Below the pieces are notes generated by a model. That model worked only from the letters and a program-made list of their open reading frames with translations. It was not told where the DNA came from and ran no database searches. A stretch of 64,000 nt of DNA, from the NCBI GenBank assembly GCA_034770075.1, contig CM068384.1, positions 102,731,613 through 102,795,612 of the forward strand, read 5' to 3'. Position 1 is the stretch's first letter; each line of letters begins with the position of its first letter. This document shows positions 34,101 through 46,951 of the stretch, in pieces. Origin of the DNA: Aralia elata. Its lineage: Eukaryota > Streptophyta > Magnoliopsida > Apiales > Araliaceae. The translations under genes were made by a program, and so were the position numbers.

Positions 34101-34620
34101 ATACCCGAAAATACCAATATCCGAAAACTCCCACTTTTGTACCAAAACTGGTAAATAACTCTACCCAAAATTAAAATGGGTATTACCATAAATATTAGGA
34201 TGGGTAAAAATAATTATTATGGGATTTGTCCAAATATTCGGAACACCCATTTAATACATTTCGGATACGGATAAAATCACGTATCAGCTCAAATAAAATT
34301 TCCGACACTTGGAAAAATTATTCGTACGCATACACGTATTTATGAAATTTATTAACATCGAAAAAGACACAAAAATATTATGGCGTGAATAGTGCCTCGG
34401 GAAACGTGCCCCGTGAATAGTGATTTAGCGACGCTAAGCGAAATCAATTATTCACTTAAACAAAACTATAACACGTAAAATTTCATACATTCACATAACC
34501 TAGATTGTCACACAACCTTTAAACACGTAACACAAATATAATATTAATAAAAATATAACATAATCATTAATATTCAAAAATTTGAATCACAAGGAAATTT
34601 CAGAATTCTCGGTCGTTACA
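31132..34620 (-). repeat. T2 5' LTR
   Basis: 3489 bp. Same ends and content as 22160-25662. Visible differences include a longer (TC)n run near 33890, loss of a few bases near 34115 and single-base homopolymer indels. Confidence 0.95.
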
Positions 34621-34625
34621 TTTTG

Positions 34626-34834
34626 TCCATATAATTTAAATTAAAAAAAACTCATAAGAAGTATGGTGCGGTTTCGGTTTTATATGTGCGGTTTTGGCTA
34701 GTAACAAAACTCAAACCGTAAATTCGGATTTTTAACCCACCTAAAACCGCCACATACGCCGGAACCGTTGGTGCGGTTTTAATTGGTGCGGTTTGTGCGG
34801 TTTTGGAGGCAATTTGGTTCCATGCTCACCCCTA
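34626..34834. other. right arm of hAT element
   Basis: Continues the hAT after T2: GTGCGGTTTCGG, ATGTGCGGTTTTGG, GGTGCGGTTTTAATTGGTGCG subterminal words, then CCATGCTCACCCCTA, the exact complement of the left terminus, and TSD CTAGTTAC (34835-34842). Confidence 0.87.
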
Positions 34835-34842
34835 CTAGTTAC

Positions 34843-35189
34843 CTAAGTCCATCGCATGCTCTCTTGAAAATAATAACTTAATTATCAGTACTCCAAGTAA
34901 TAAAGTTGATACCTTACTAATATATCAATTTCAACTATATTTTTAGATGTGTAATTGGGATGTAACAATTTTCTCTATTTAAATTTTTAATATTTTTGTT
35001 AGGCACAATAATTCTATGTGAGCTTCATGTTCACGTAAAATGAAAGATATTCGTTCTGATAGCATTTGTAGTAATCTTGTTACTTTTAAAGTCTAAAATA
35101 AGACTCAATCCACTTACCAAGAGCATCGTTAGCTCAATCATCTTAATACACCACAGATTCATCCAAAAATTGTGATAAGCTAAGGATAT
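34843..35189. other. intergenic spacer between the two nests
   Basis: About 350 bp of AT-rich DNA with no gene, RNA or repeat that I recognise. It separates the hAT nest from LTR element D. Confidence 0.6.
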
Positions 35190-35699
35190 TGTAATACCTG
35201 TAACTTTTTTTAAAAAGCAACTAAATAATTATGTCAAATTATGCGGGCTAATGATAATTAGTGGATTCTTATTGTGCATTAAATTACTAATAAAAAAATC
35301 ATTATGAATGTATGTGAATGGATTCTTATTATATATGTTGTACTACCTGAATTATATGTACGTATATGTATTTAATGTATTCATCCTTTAAAGAAATTAG
35401 CAAAGATAGTGGCATATTAATCAAAAGAAGATGAAAAGGTTGGAAAGGAAAAGATAAAGAAAGAAAAGAATAAAAATACTTCGTCTACCCTGTTTCCCAT
35501 TCCATCCTCTCGACAACTCAGCAGAGAGAGAGAGGGGGAGAGAAAATTTATATTAATTAAATAATAAAAGGTACGTTGAAAATTGAGAAAAAGAAAACCA
35601 AAAGCAAAAGTTTAATTTGGATGTGATCATCACTCTCAAACCTTTCATTTGTCAGTCTTTTCCACTTCTTCTCTATTTTCTCTCTTACATATATCCGAC
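35190..35699 (+). repeat. element D left LTR, part 1
   Basis: From TGTAATACC to the MULE insertion point. Matches 59883-60385 in the right LTR. Ends with the MULE TSD (35690-35699, TATATCCGAC). Non-coding; contains an AGAGAGAGAGGGGGAG run. Confidence 0.8.
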
Positions 35700-35822
35700 G
35701 GGTAAAGGTGCAAAAATGCTCCTGTGGTTTTATACGAAATCCCACTTAGCTCATAAACTTCTTTTTTTTAAAAGTACCTTTAACGTTATTAAGCATAGCT
35801 CAAATATGCCCCTTCCGTTAAA

Positions 35823-36829
35823 AAAATACCAGTTGGACAGGCAAATGTTAATTTATTTCTAAACAAGTGACACGTGGCTTGAAATTACACGTGGCTCCTC
35901 TTCTTTGAACAATAACTTTAAAAAAATCAAAATTTCAGTTTGTTTCAAATTAAAATAAATTACACAATCTATCATTATTTTTAATCTGTTTCAAATTAAA
36001 ATAACTTAAACAAATTAAATATCTCCAGTTCCAGTCAGAAGTTCAAGTTTCATCTCTCCCTCTACTTAAGATTTCCAAGTTCTCGAAAAAGATGGCTGCC
36101 ATGGCTACAATTTCGATTTTTTCCGATTAGATAACCTGAATCTGCATCATGATTGTTCCGATCTGGTTCAGATCTGACGGTAGGCAGCAAGACGATGATG
36201 ATTTGTCAATATGATGACAATGATTTATAGATCCGGTGACAATAATCACTAGCCATACTTATAATTTGTGCAAAGATGATCCGAATTCAATCCATAATCA
36301 AAGAATTCTTGTTACGTCCTAAACCCATAATCGTATCAATTTTTTTTATTTAATTAGGTGAACAGAATAAGGGAGAAGGGCAAACTGTGAAAATGGCGAA
36401 GGTCGAAAGAAATTGATGATGAGAGAGATAGAGATAAAATGAGTCTCATTTATGATCGATTTTCAAGTGTATGCTCCTTTACTTATGCTCTGATCTCTGA
36501 TCTCATATGGTGCCTTTATTTCTCAAAATGGGGCTGTTAAGGTTCTGTATATGGACTGCTCTATTCTGGTATTAAGATATTGGGCAGGAGCTACTACTTC
36601 TTCTTTTGCAAAACTCACCTACCAAACAACTCCTTAGCACTTCCCACATACAACTCGCCGACACCTTACCCGGATCCAATATCCAAATCCATTTATGGTG
36701 AAATGTAATCCTCCTCATCATCATCGGACTCCGACAAGTCACCGATGTCAATGTCATCGAACGAAAGAGCTCGCTGGAGTTAGGTGTACGACTAACGTGG
36801 AAGAGGTGGGGGACCGATGACGGGGTTTT
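35823..36829. other. MULE interior, left part, possible captured host exon
   Basis: Non-autonomous MULE filler. On the minus strand about 36685-36780 one frame reads FDDIDIGDLSESDDDEEDY, an acidic stretch that looks like a host coding fragment, ended by a stop. MULEs often capture such pieces (Pack-MULEs). No intact ORF. Confidence 0.45.
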
Positions 36830-37891
36830 TGTAATATCCCAGATATTTCGAAAATTTAAAATAAGAATTTAATAAATAAAATTCTTTTTAAGGGATGAAG
36901 TAGATTTGGACATATATGTATATATGTGTTTCATATAATGTGAAGTATGTGATTTTGTGTAATAGATTAAATGTGTATATATAGATATGAAATATATACA
37001 TATATTGGGTAAAATTAAATTAATTAATTAATATTAATTGATTAATATTAAATTAAAATTATTTTATGAAATAATATAATTTGAATATTGAGCCTTAGAC
37101 GATGATAGAATTATTATGAACTAAATTTTCATATATGAGTTAATTAATTCACTTAGTTAAAATTAGTGAATTAATGTATGTACTTTGTTCTAATAAAATG
37201 AAGTTTATATGGATAATATTTTGTGTAAGTGTGATGAGTAAATAAATATATGTGATATATATTTATTTGCTAGTATGTGTGTTATGTATTTGCTAGTAAG
37301 AAATTAATCTAGGTTTCAAGCCCAATGTATAAAATAGTTGTGGAGAATTTAGTTGGCCCAAATTTTGGTCTAACTTTATATGAGAAAAGTCCAAAGATTA
37401 TAGTGTCAAGCCCAATTTTTAAAGAATTAAGATGGCCCAAGTTATTTAATTAAAAACTTGTGACAAGTCCAATGAAGAAGCCCAATGAGAATTTAATTTA
37501 GTAGCCCAAAATAATGGGACATGTGTTAGTAACTATGGTTAGGAACTAACCATGTTTGAGTTAAATGTAGGAAATTGTGAGAAATGATTATATTATCCAA
37601 GAGAAAGTGATTAATGACTCATGTGTCCTAAGAGAAAATTGCTAGCAAGTTTCCTAGTAATGAGGGAATGGCAATTTTATCCTTGAAGAAAATTATTTAT
37701 GACCATTGTGTCCTAGGAGGAAATTTCTAGAAAATTTCCTTGAGATGTTTTAAAGACCATTATGCCCCTCCCTAGCAATGGTTAATGACCATTTTTCCCT
37801 TGATGTTTCTTATGTAATTGAGCCTAATAACACAAATTTTCAGCACTCTTCTCTCATTATACTCCCTCCCGTAGCCTTAATTTTCAGCAAA

Positions 37892-37892
<1 letters not shown>

Positions 37893-37930
<38 letters not shown>
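37893..37930. repeat. (GA)n microsatellite in LARD left LTR
   Basis: About 17 GA units; the right LTR copy near 53437-53456 is much shorter, as expected of slippage. Confidence 0.9.
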
Positions 37931-39014
37931 GAGAGAAGAAGAGAGGAAGAAAGAAGAAATGAAGAAAATAAAAAGGTAATTCTTAAATCTTAAGTAAACT
38001 TTTGATGTAGATGTTAATTTTTATGGAATTTTTATAAGGAGGATATGTTTAAGTTGATATGTGATGGTTTAGCCATGGATTAGCAAGAATCCAACAAAAG
38101 AATTTAAGGAAAGAAAAGAAATGAAAGAAGAACAAAAACAGTTTTTAAGCTCAAAAGTCCTAAATTTCAGTTCACTTTGGACTTTTACCATTTGAAATCT
38201 ATAACTTCTTTTTGTGATCCGTCAAAGAGTGGTGTTAGATCTATGAGTTATCTGATGAACCCAAGTGGAATTAATGAAAAAGATTAAACGAATCAACTGT
38301 GGTGTAATTTTTGGCAAAACACTTCATGCCGACAAAAATCTGGAAAAATAAATGAGTCTCCTTGCCAGTTTCTTTCATGGGCTGTTTCGGCAACTTTTGT
38401 TACTCTAAAAATTCTGGTCTTTTGTGATATATTAGTATATCAAGTTAACTAGATGTTGTCCAAAGATGAGAATTGTTCGATATTCTGAGAGGGAGTTATG
38501 ACTTTTATAAGAAAATGCAATTTAAAAAGTAAACTGCTATAACGCAACGAATACATCCCAGAACATTGTGACGATTTAACTGGGATCAGTATATAGTAAC
38601 ATGAGTCTACCATATAAATTGCATAATTGTTGAACAAAAGGATAATTTATGATAAATGTAGTCATTTTGAACAGTTTTAGCCTATTTAAAAATAGGAAAC
38701 GAAATTGAAAAATTTTAGGAAAATTATTTTGTAACTAAAATACCATATACTGATATTTCTCAGAAGATATAAAAATAATAAGTTGTTTTGGTATTTTTCA
38801 TATCTTTAATCAAGTTAAGAATAAATGAGAAAATTAAGTTATGTTAAGTTGAAAAATGTGTTAATGTGATTTTATTGCTTAATGACCTTTAATATGATAT
38901 ATTAAGATTTTATATGGATAATTTGGTCATTTTTAATTAAATATTATGTGTATGACCAAATATGTATGTTAACTAAATTAAATAGTAAGGATAAACAATT
39001 AAATTAAATTGTTC

Positions 39015-39450
39015 ATGAGTCTAATAAATAATTAAAATATTATTAAATAATTAATAATATTAGATTAAATTATTATTAGATGATTAAAAATATTATTAAA
39101 TAATTAATAATATTTGTAATGATTAAGACATTAATAAATGATATTAAGTGATCAAAATATTATTAAAGGGTTAATAATATTTGAAAGTGAATTTAAAATA
39201 TTATTGAATGATTAATAATATTAGAAAGTGAATAAAATATTATTAAATGATTAATAATATTAAGAAGTAATTTTGAATATTATTAAATGATTAATAATAT
39301 TAAAGTGTGATTAAAATATTATTAAATGATTAATAATAGTTATAAGTGCCTAAGATATTTTTAAAATATTATTAAATGATTAATAATATTAGACGAGAGT
39401 TTTAAGATGTTGATTAAGTGATTGAAATATTATCAAAGGACGATAATAAT
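39015..39450. repeat. AT-rich tandem array in LARD left LTR
   Basis: About ten degenerate units of 30-55 bp built on AATATTATTAAATGATTAATAATATT, itself partly palindromic. Repeated at 54557-54990 in the right LTR. Confidence 0.85.
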
Positions 39451-39949
39451 ATTGATGGTTTAAGGTGTTATCTAACATTTGATTATGTGGCTAAATGTTA
39501 GATGATTTATTTATAGAAGTAGCAGTATTATGTGGTATGAGATGATATGCTGATTGAAAGATCAATCTTATAAATGATAGGTCTTTCATAAGAGATTAAA
39601 TTAGATTGTGTAGTAGTAATCGACGGACGAGGCAAGTTCCTAACCTTAAACTTCTAACGTTATTGCAAGTTTCCTAACTCAAACTTAAGTTAATATTTTC
39701 AAGCATGCTAGTGGTTTAATTATTGACAATTATTCCACATCAATGAAAGTTATTGTTTAATCGCACTTAGTGTAAGTTGCATATGTTTACCTGGTATGAA
39801 AGACTGATCACCTTGATTACCAAATTTGTTCACGGTCATTGTTGGCCACTCAGCGTTATTGATTCAGTTATTCATTTATTGAAATTTGATTATCGTTCTT
39901 TCACAATTATTATATATTGTTGAAAATTTGAAAGCCTATTCTTTTTCAA

Positions 39950-40085
39950 TCATGATATATCTTTCTTGTATTTAAACTTGCTGAGTAAAGTATTTGCTCA
40001 GTCTTGCTATATCATGATAATATTTCAGTTAAGCTCAAGTGCTTCAGGAAGGACAAAGATAAGAGGAAAAGTTCAAGTGTAACTT
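39950..40085 (+). other. conserved hairpin / Lys-rich segment of LARD left LTR
   Basis: ATCATGATATATC and TATATCATGAT surround TTTAAACTTGCTGAGTAAAG, followed by CAGTTAAGC and an AAG-rich tract. The right LTR copy at 55480-55620 has CAA where this one has TAA, keeping its frame open there. Confidence 0.65.
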
Positions 40086-40320
40086 AATATGCGTTAACTA
40101 TTATGATATCTTATGAAAATGATTATGTAAACCTTGTAAGTTATTAAAGGAATGTATCAAGATAAAGGTTGTAGACTTTGAGAAATGTTGTAGAATACTC
40201 TGAAATAAACAATGTATGTTTATATTTTTCGCATTAGTTATAGAACATATATACGAAGATGATGTATCATGACGCATCAAGTTCGAGGTTCAAGGGACAC
40301 GGATTTGGGGGCGTGACAGG

Positions 40321-40333
40321 TTAGTATCAGAGC
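40321..40333 (+). other. LARD primer-binding site, variant
   Basis: TTAGTATCAGAGC three bases after the LTR end: the Met-tRNA PBS with TGG changed to TAG. Confidence 0.75.
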
Positions 40334-40746
40334 TGATAGGTTATATAAACTTTAGGCAGAAGTACCTTAGGCTATAACCGTAGAAATGATGATAAGGATG
40401 ATAAGGAATAAACTCAAATAGTGTTTAATTGCTAAGAGATTAATTTTGGAAATTCATTATTAATTAAAGAAGAAGATAATTCAAGAAGATTCAAAGAAGA
40501 ATCTTAAAGAGTTATAAAGATAAGAATTCAGAGTTACCCGACTCTGATAATAAAGATGACAAGTAATAATGAATAGATATAGTTTGTAAGTCTAAAAGCC
40601 TAAATAAAATCATAATATATGATTAAAGTGAAAGATAAGAAGATCGCAAAACAAAACGATCATGAGATAGAAAAAGAATCGTAATATAATACGATTATAA
40701 GAAAGATCACAACGTGATCTGATTAAGATATGAAATGATAGATGAC

Positions 40747-41192
40747 TGTTCGGATATAAATCCTAACAGGCTGGATTGGGCTTCTTATGATGGGCTCGGC
40801 CCAAAGGCCAATCACGCCTAGCAGATTCTATGAGGACTCTCCAGTCCGAAATAGCTTGGGCCAGTATCCAAGGCCTATGTGGTTCCTTACTGGATAATAC
40901 TTTTATTGGATCAAGGTAGTTGAATCCGGGTCTAATAAGGATTCTGGGCAGAACACTCCTAATAGGAGTAGAAAGTAGCCAAGTGAATCCTTATAAATAC
41001 CCAAGTAACAATGAAGGGCAGGTACAACACTTTTACCCTACTAAATATTTGACCTCCATTGTTAGCGCACCTTGAGCCTGTTACTTACTCTTACACCCGA
41101 GGAGTCTCCACACGGCCCAAGCCGTTGAGACTTTTGTGCAGGTACACGCGCGGAGAGTGGATTGGACGCGCGGACAAAATCAGGCGTTAACA
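40747..41192 (+). repeat. Tat element 5' LTR
   Basis: TGTTCGGATA to GGCGTTAACA, 446 bp. Contains GGGCTTCTTATGATGGGCTC and a clear TATA box. Confidence 0.96.
40989..41000 (+). promoter_or_regulatory. TATA box of Tat LTR
   Basis: CCTTATAAATAC, a near-consensus plant TATA box about 200 bp before the LTR end. Identical in the 3' LTR at 50089-50100, from which it could read outward. Confidence 0.7.
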
Positions 41193-41193
41193 T

Positions 41194-41210
41194 TGGCGCT
41201 AGAAGGAGGG
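41194..41210 (+). other. Tat element primer-binding site
   Basis: TGGCGCTAGAAGGAGGG begins one base after the LTR. It starts with the TGG that pairs with a tRNA CCA end, but is not the Met-tRNA site. The tRNA was not identified. Confidence 0.7.
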
Positions 41211-41252
41211 CCTTTTAGTAGAAAATTGCTCCGGTGATCAAAACAAATCCAC

Positions 41253-44200
41253 ATGGAAAATTCACAACGAAGCAACCATGGTTCACACGGACCAGTGCAA
41301 TCTCGGCCGCATCGGGAGACATCAGTCGAACGGGGACAACGCCTTCAGCAGATCCTTGATCGAAAGAAAGCTCTGGACATCCAGCAAGAAGAGCTTGACA
41401 GGCAGTACATGGAATTGAACGAAGCTGGGCAACAGTTGTTGAGCGAGAATGGTTCGGCCTCTCGCTCCGCTCCCCGCAGACGAAGAGATGATCGACCCCA
41501 AAGGTGACATCGAGATGACAACCAGGCCCAGTCTGAATCCATCTTTACGAGGGACTTGAGAAAGAGAGCCCGGTCACCATCCGGGCGAGATCGTCGTGAG
41601 GGCCCTCGGCGAAGTCCTGGAAAAAGTCATACTGGGGAGTCGTTCCCCCGAAGGGTCGAGGAACGACCGTCAGGGACCAAGAAACCTCGGGCTACCCCTT
41701 TCACTCGAGACTTAGCCAACGCGAAGATCGATAGGAAGAATAAGGTCCCCTCAAATCTGGAGATGTACGATGGAACCGGAGATCCCCATGATCATACATT
41801 CACTTTCGAGCAGGCTATGCTCTTCCATGGTCATGATGAAGCGGCCATGTGCCATTTATTCTTATCTACCCTGAAGAAGACTGCTCGAGAGTGGGTTATC
41901 TCCTTACCATCAGCATCCGTGCGCTCGTGGGATGATCTGCAACAACAGTTCCACACCCGCTTCGGCATCAACAAGAGGCGGGCCAAGATGATCACATCCC
42001 TGATGCAGGTTAAACAGAGGCCGAATGAAACGCTTCGGCAATATATAAAGAGATTCCGGGAGGCTGTGTCGGAGATTAACGATATAAATCCGAAGCAGGT
42101 GATCCATTTTTTGACCATGGGATTGAACGTGGATAAGTCTAGCAGGTTGATCGTGGAAATCATCTCGAAGGCACCCGAATCCCTACCAGAGGCATATGAC
42201 AAAGTCGATAAGTTCGTTGAGTTGGAAGAGGCACTCGCTAACCTTCGGGGCACCTCGAAAAATACAGGTGATTTTCACCAGAGAGACCCCCGAGGAAACG
42301 ACGCCGATAAGAAGTACAACGATAACGACAAGGGGAATCACAAGAAAGATTCCCAAGATAATCGGCAAAAGAAGAATAATGGTTCGAGAGACCGAGGTAA
42401 CAGGGATAATGATAAGGACTACACTCCCTTAACCTTGAGTAGAGCCGTTATCATTAAGAAAATTAAGGACCAGCCTTTCTATGAAAAGCCCCCGAGGATC
42501 AGAGTTTTTGCCAGACAAAAGGAAGGGGACAAATATTGCAACTATCATGAAGCCAAGGGACATGACACCGAAGATTGTTACCAGTTGAAAGATTTTCTAG
42601 AAAGGCAAGTCCGGAGGGGTAACCTAGATTGCTATGTGGCAGATCGATACAAACCAAGTGCTTTTGATCGGATAGCACCACCGCCTCCATCATCGGGAGC
42701 AGCCCGAGGAGTTGTCGACGTTATCTCGGGAGACCCAATATCAGCTCTGTCTAATCGGAAGAGGAAGGCCTTCGCAAGAGAGGTCCATCAATTGTCTGGG
42801 CAACCTAAGACTTCTCCGACCGAACCCATTACCTTCTCCGATGATGATTACCCTCCGGGAATAGTCATGCCGCACCAAGATGCATTGGTCATCACAGCCC
42901 AGATTGGAACTATGGATCTGAAACGCATGCTGGTGGATAACGGAAGTTCAGTGGATGTGCTCTACAGCCACGCCTACAATCGGCTGGATCTGGGGGGAAG
43001 GAAGTTGGAGATCTGCAATGAGTCCCCGCTGTATGGCTTCGGGAACAACCCAGTCCGAATAGCAGGGACGATAGAGTTACCAGCGATCTTCGGCACGGCC
43101 CCCAAACAGGCTTCCATCATGATAAGGTTTTATGTGGTCCAGGTGGAAAGCAACTACAATGCTATTCTCGGGAGAACAACTTTGGCAGCTTTAAAGGCAG
43201 TCACCTCAATTCCGCATCTGAAGATGAAATTTCCGACCGAGAATGGGATTGGTGAAGTGACTGGTGATCAGGATTTGTCCAGAAGGTGCTATCTCCAGAC
43301 TATCCAGGCGACTTCTGTGGGGGTGAGTAAGCAAAAAACTACGATGAAAATTGAGCTAGAACCTTTTACAGAAGGAGGCTCCGAGCCGATAGCTACGCCT
43401 GCTGAAGAAACCGAAGAGATTCCATTGCTTCAGGAGGACAGCACCAGGACAATACAGATCGGTACCGGTTTGGAAACGGGCATCAGAGCCAGACTCATCG
43501 AGCTGGTAAAAGAATACTCAGATATATTTGCGTGGACGCCAGCTGACATGCCGGGAATAAATAGGGATGTGGCTGAACATAAATTAAGTGTCAACCCCAG
43601 CCACAAGTCCGTTAAACAGAAGAGGCGTAATATAGCTCCCGAGCGACAGAAGGTGATTGACGAAGAGATTGAAAAGCTGTTGGCTGCCAACTTCATTTAT
43701 GAAATAACTTATCCGGAATGGCTAGCCAACGTGGTGCTGGTCAAGAAGCATAACGGGAAGTGGAGGATGTGTGTAGACTACACGGATCTAAACAAAGCAT
43801 GCCCGAAAGATTACTATCCTCTCCCGAACATCGATCAACTAATCGATTCCACTGCGGGACACACTTTAATGAGATTCTTGGATGCTTTTTCCGGGTATAA
43901 TCAGATTGCCATGTACAAACCAGACATCCCGAAGACATCCTTCATCACTCACCGAGCAATCTACGCCTACAAGGTCATGTCGTTTGGTCTGATCAATGCT
44001 GGGGCAACTTATCAAAGAATGATGAATAAAGTATTCAGAGATCAAATCGGCAGAAATATGGAAGTTTACGTGGATGATATGATCGTCCGAAGCATGGGAG
44101 ACGAAGACCACTTGTCAGATCTAGAAGAGTGCTTTCGGAACGTCAGAATTCATAATATGAGACTTAACCCCGCCAAGTGCACTTTTGGTCTCGGGTCCGG

Positions 44201-46645
44201 TAAATTCCTGGGATACATGGTTAGCCGACGAGGGATTGAAGCCAATCCCGAAAAAATATCGGCTATCCTCGAGATGCAATCCCCGAGGAGTTTTAAAGAT
44301 ATTCAAAGATTAACAGGGAGACTCGCTGCCCTTCGGAGGTTCGTGGCCCGATCAGCAGAAAAATGTCTGCCATTCTTCAATACTCTAAAAGGGGCTCAGA
44401 ACCAGAAGACGTTCGTCTGGACGGAAGAATGTCAGCTTGCCTTTGAACAGATCAAGCATTATATCTCTTCCCCACCTATCCTCAGTAAAGCTCTTCCCGA
44501 GGAAAACCTACAGTTATATCTATCGGCTACACAGTTTGCGGTCGGGTCGGCTTTAATAAGGGAGGATGTACAAGGTCAGAAACCCGTCTATTACGTAAGC
44601 CATGCTCTTCGAGATGCCGAGACTCGATATCCGAACTTAGAGAAGTTGGCTTACGCGTTGGTCATTTCTAGTCGAAAGCTTCGGCACTACTTTCAGGGAA
44701 GAACCATCACAGTATTTACAGATCAACCCCTTCGGAAAGTATTGTACCGTCCCGAGTCTTCGGGGAGATTAGCAGCGTGGGCTGTAGAGCTAAGTCAGTT
44801 CAATATAGACTTTCGGCCTCGAACAGCAATTAAGGCGCAGGCCCTGGCGGATTTCATTGTTGAGTGTTCTTTCCCTGAGGAGCAGGAAGAAGAAGAGACA
44901 ATTGAATTACCAAATTCGACTACAGACTCGGCGTGGACGTTATTTGTGGACGGATCTAGCGTCGGACCTCGTAGTGGGGCTGGGGTGATTCTTACATCCC
45001 CCGAAGGATTCAGGGTCCAACAATCTATTCGCTTCGGGTTCACAGCTACCAACAACATTGCCGAATATGAAGCACTTATAGCAGGTCTAAGGTTGGCCCG
45101 AAGCCTGGAGGTGAAAAACCTGATGATATACAGCGACTCCCAACTCGTGGTAAAACAGGTATTGGGGGAATATGAAGCCAGGGAACCTCATCTTCAGGCA
45201 TATCTACAGCTGGTGCAGACGCTCCTCGAACACTTCCCTAAGTATCAAATTATTGGGGTAGTCAGAGCAGACAACACTATGGCTGACGCCCTCTCGAAGC
45301 TTGCTACAACTGACCAGGGGGAAATGGAAGGATCTGTATACCTTGAAACCCTCCAGGAACCAAGCACAACGGTACAGACAATAATGGATATTGAATCCGA
45401 GGATTCCTGGATGACCCCCATAGTCAAGTTTCTGAAAACTGATGAGCTTCCTGATGATCGAGCATTGGCCCGACGGATCAAATTCAAAGCCACAAAGTAC
45501 TGTCTTATTGAGGATACACTGTACAGGAGATCCTATTCGTCGCCCTTACTTCGATGTCTTGATCCCAGAGAATCGGATTATGCTCTTCGAGAAGTTCATG
45601 AGGGGATATGTGGGGATCATGTTGGAGCAAAGACGTTGGCACATAAAATTTTGAGACAAGGATATTTTTTGGTGCCGGACCATTGCTTCATGACGCCAAA
45701 GACTTCGTCAAAAAATGCCACAAATGCCAACTGTTCGCTTCGGTACCACACCAACCTCCCGAAGAACTTACTCCTATATTATCTCCCATCCCTTTCGCAG
45801 TTTGGGGAATAGATCTTCTCGGGCCGCTCCCTCAGGGTAAGGGTCAGGTAAAATTTGTTATTGTGGCTATAGATTACTTCACCAAATGGGTCGAAGCCAA
45901 ACCACTAGCAAAAATCACGGAGAAGACATGTCTTCAATTCTTTAAAGAACAGGTGGTTTATCGGTTCGGGATCCCTAAAGTCCTAGTCTCTGATAATGGT
46001 CTTCAGTTCGTGGGGAAAGAGTTCGAAGGTTTTCTGACAGAACTGAATATTCAACACCGACGAACTTCTGTGGCCCATGCTCAAGCAAATGGACAGGTTG
46101 AGGTGACAAACAGGCTCTTGTTGAATGGTATTAAACGAAGGCTCGAAGAGGCCAAAGGAGTCTGGCCCGAAGAGCTTCTGCATGTCCTATGGGCCTACCG
46201 AACAACTCCTCGAACCACAACTGGAGAAACGCCCTTCAAGCTTTCTTATGGGACCGAAGCCTTGATACCTATTGAGATTGGGATACCTTCCTCCCGAGTC
46301 CAAAACTTCGACGAAATTCTCAATAGCGAGGGGCTTCGGGAAAACCTAGACCTATTGGAAGAAGAACGCGATACCGTGGTTCTCAGGTTAGCTACCTATC
46401 AGCAACGAACAGCCCGGCATTTCAACAAAAATGTTAAGGTACGGATATTCAAGGCAGGTGACTTGGTTCTTCGGCAGGCCGAGGCGTCTATACCTCGGGA
46501 AACGGGAAAGTTAATGCCTACATGGGAAGGACCGTATAAGATTGTTGAAGTATTGGGTTCAGGGACCTATAAATTGCAACATTTGGATGGCACGGACGTC
46601 CCGAACACTTGGCATGCTGCTCGGCTCCGAAGATATTATCAGTAG
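41253..46645 (+). pseudogene. Tat gag-pol, one stop and one frameshift
   Basis: Starts MENSQRSNHG. One frame runs to about 45680 except for TGA at 41505-41507 (a CGA-to-TGA change fits). Order: Gag domain (about 41750-42250: MYDGTGDPHDH, SWDDLQQQFHTRF); a His/Cys knuckle-like CNYHEAKGHDTEDC (about 42540); protease LVDNGSSVDVLYS (about 42935); RT with FGLINAGATYQRMMNKVF and YVDDMIV (DD about 44075); RNase H (LYLSATQFAVGSALI); a second, archaeal-type RNase H (LFVDGSSVGPRSGAGVIL, about 44940-45300); integrase finger to about 45750. Near 45680 the frame shifts; integrase continues at 45683-46645 with GIDLLGPLP, VSDNGLQFVG and NGQVEVTNR (DDE) and ends HAARLRRYYQ. With two lesions it is one of the freshest copies here. 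Confidence 0.94.
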
Positions 46646-46951
46646 TACCATGTACTTAGTTTCTTTTGAGGCCTAAATGTTGGTCGATATTGATTATCTT
46701 TTCGAGATGAATGAGAATTCTTCTACTTTATCTTTGTTTGCTGTTTTTACATACACTTTGATATATCGATTAACCTTATTAGTAAATTCCTAATAACGTT
46801 AATGGGGAGAAGGGGTATAGAACAGCTATATACATTGATAAATAAGAATCACTCAAGAGAAGAGATAAAATAGAATATTCACATTGCAGAACGAAAAGTC
46901 TATTGAAATTCCATAAAAAATTACAAGTACAGAAATTTCAAATTACAAAAT
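46646..46951. other. spacer between Tat pol and antisense gene
   Basis: About 300 bp without coding signal. It separates two converging genes and should hold both 3' ends; no clear poly(A) signal picked out. Confidence 0.5.

Larger units (their letters stand above)
22160..34620 (-). mobile_element. T2: Tekay-like chromovirus, nearly intact
   Basis: A full-length 12.46-kb element on the minus strand with TSD TTTTG (22155-22159 and 34621-34625). Order in its own direction: 5' LTR (31132-34620), PBS (31117-31128), leader (30239-31116), gag-pol (25728-30238), PPT (25663-25675), 3' LTR (22160-25662). The LTRs are about 3.5 kb and nearly identical; by eye they differ mainly by single-base indels in homopolymers, simple-repeat length and a few substitutions, so the insertion is young. 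Gag-pol is open except for one frameshift ahead of the chromodomain. Confidence 0.95.
18303..34842. mobile_element. non-autonomous hAT element carrying two gypsy insertions
   Basis: Termini TAGGGGTGAGCATGG (21604-21618) and its exact complement ending at 34834 are hAT-like. The 8-bp TSD CTAGTTAC is at 34835-34842 and, on the left, at 18303-18310, where it is separated from the terminus by the solo LTR. The subterminal DNA is full of GTGCGGTTT/AAACCGCAC words, as expected of transposase-binding repeats. Without the insertions the element is about 0.77 kb and has no transposase. Confidence 0.85.
36830..40318 (+). repeat. LARD left LTR
   Basis: TGTAATATCC to GGCGTGACA, 3489 bp. Holds a (GA)n tract near 37893-37930, an AT-rich tandem array (39015-39450) and the conserved 3' module (39630-40250). 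Frames within it are not genes. Confidence 0.92.

Noticed and set aside
41831..42253. 140-codon frame antisense to Tat gag
   Set aside because: Mirror of a conserved Gag domain; no independent features.
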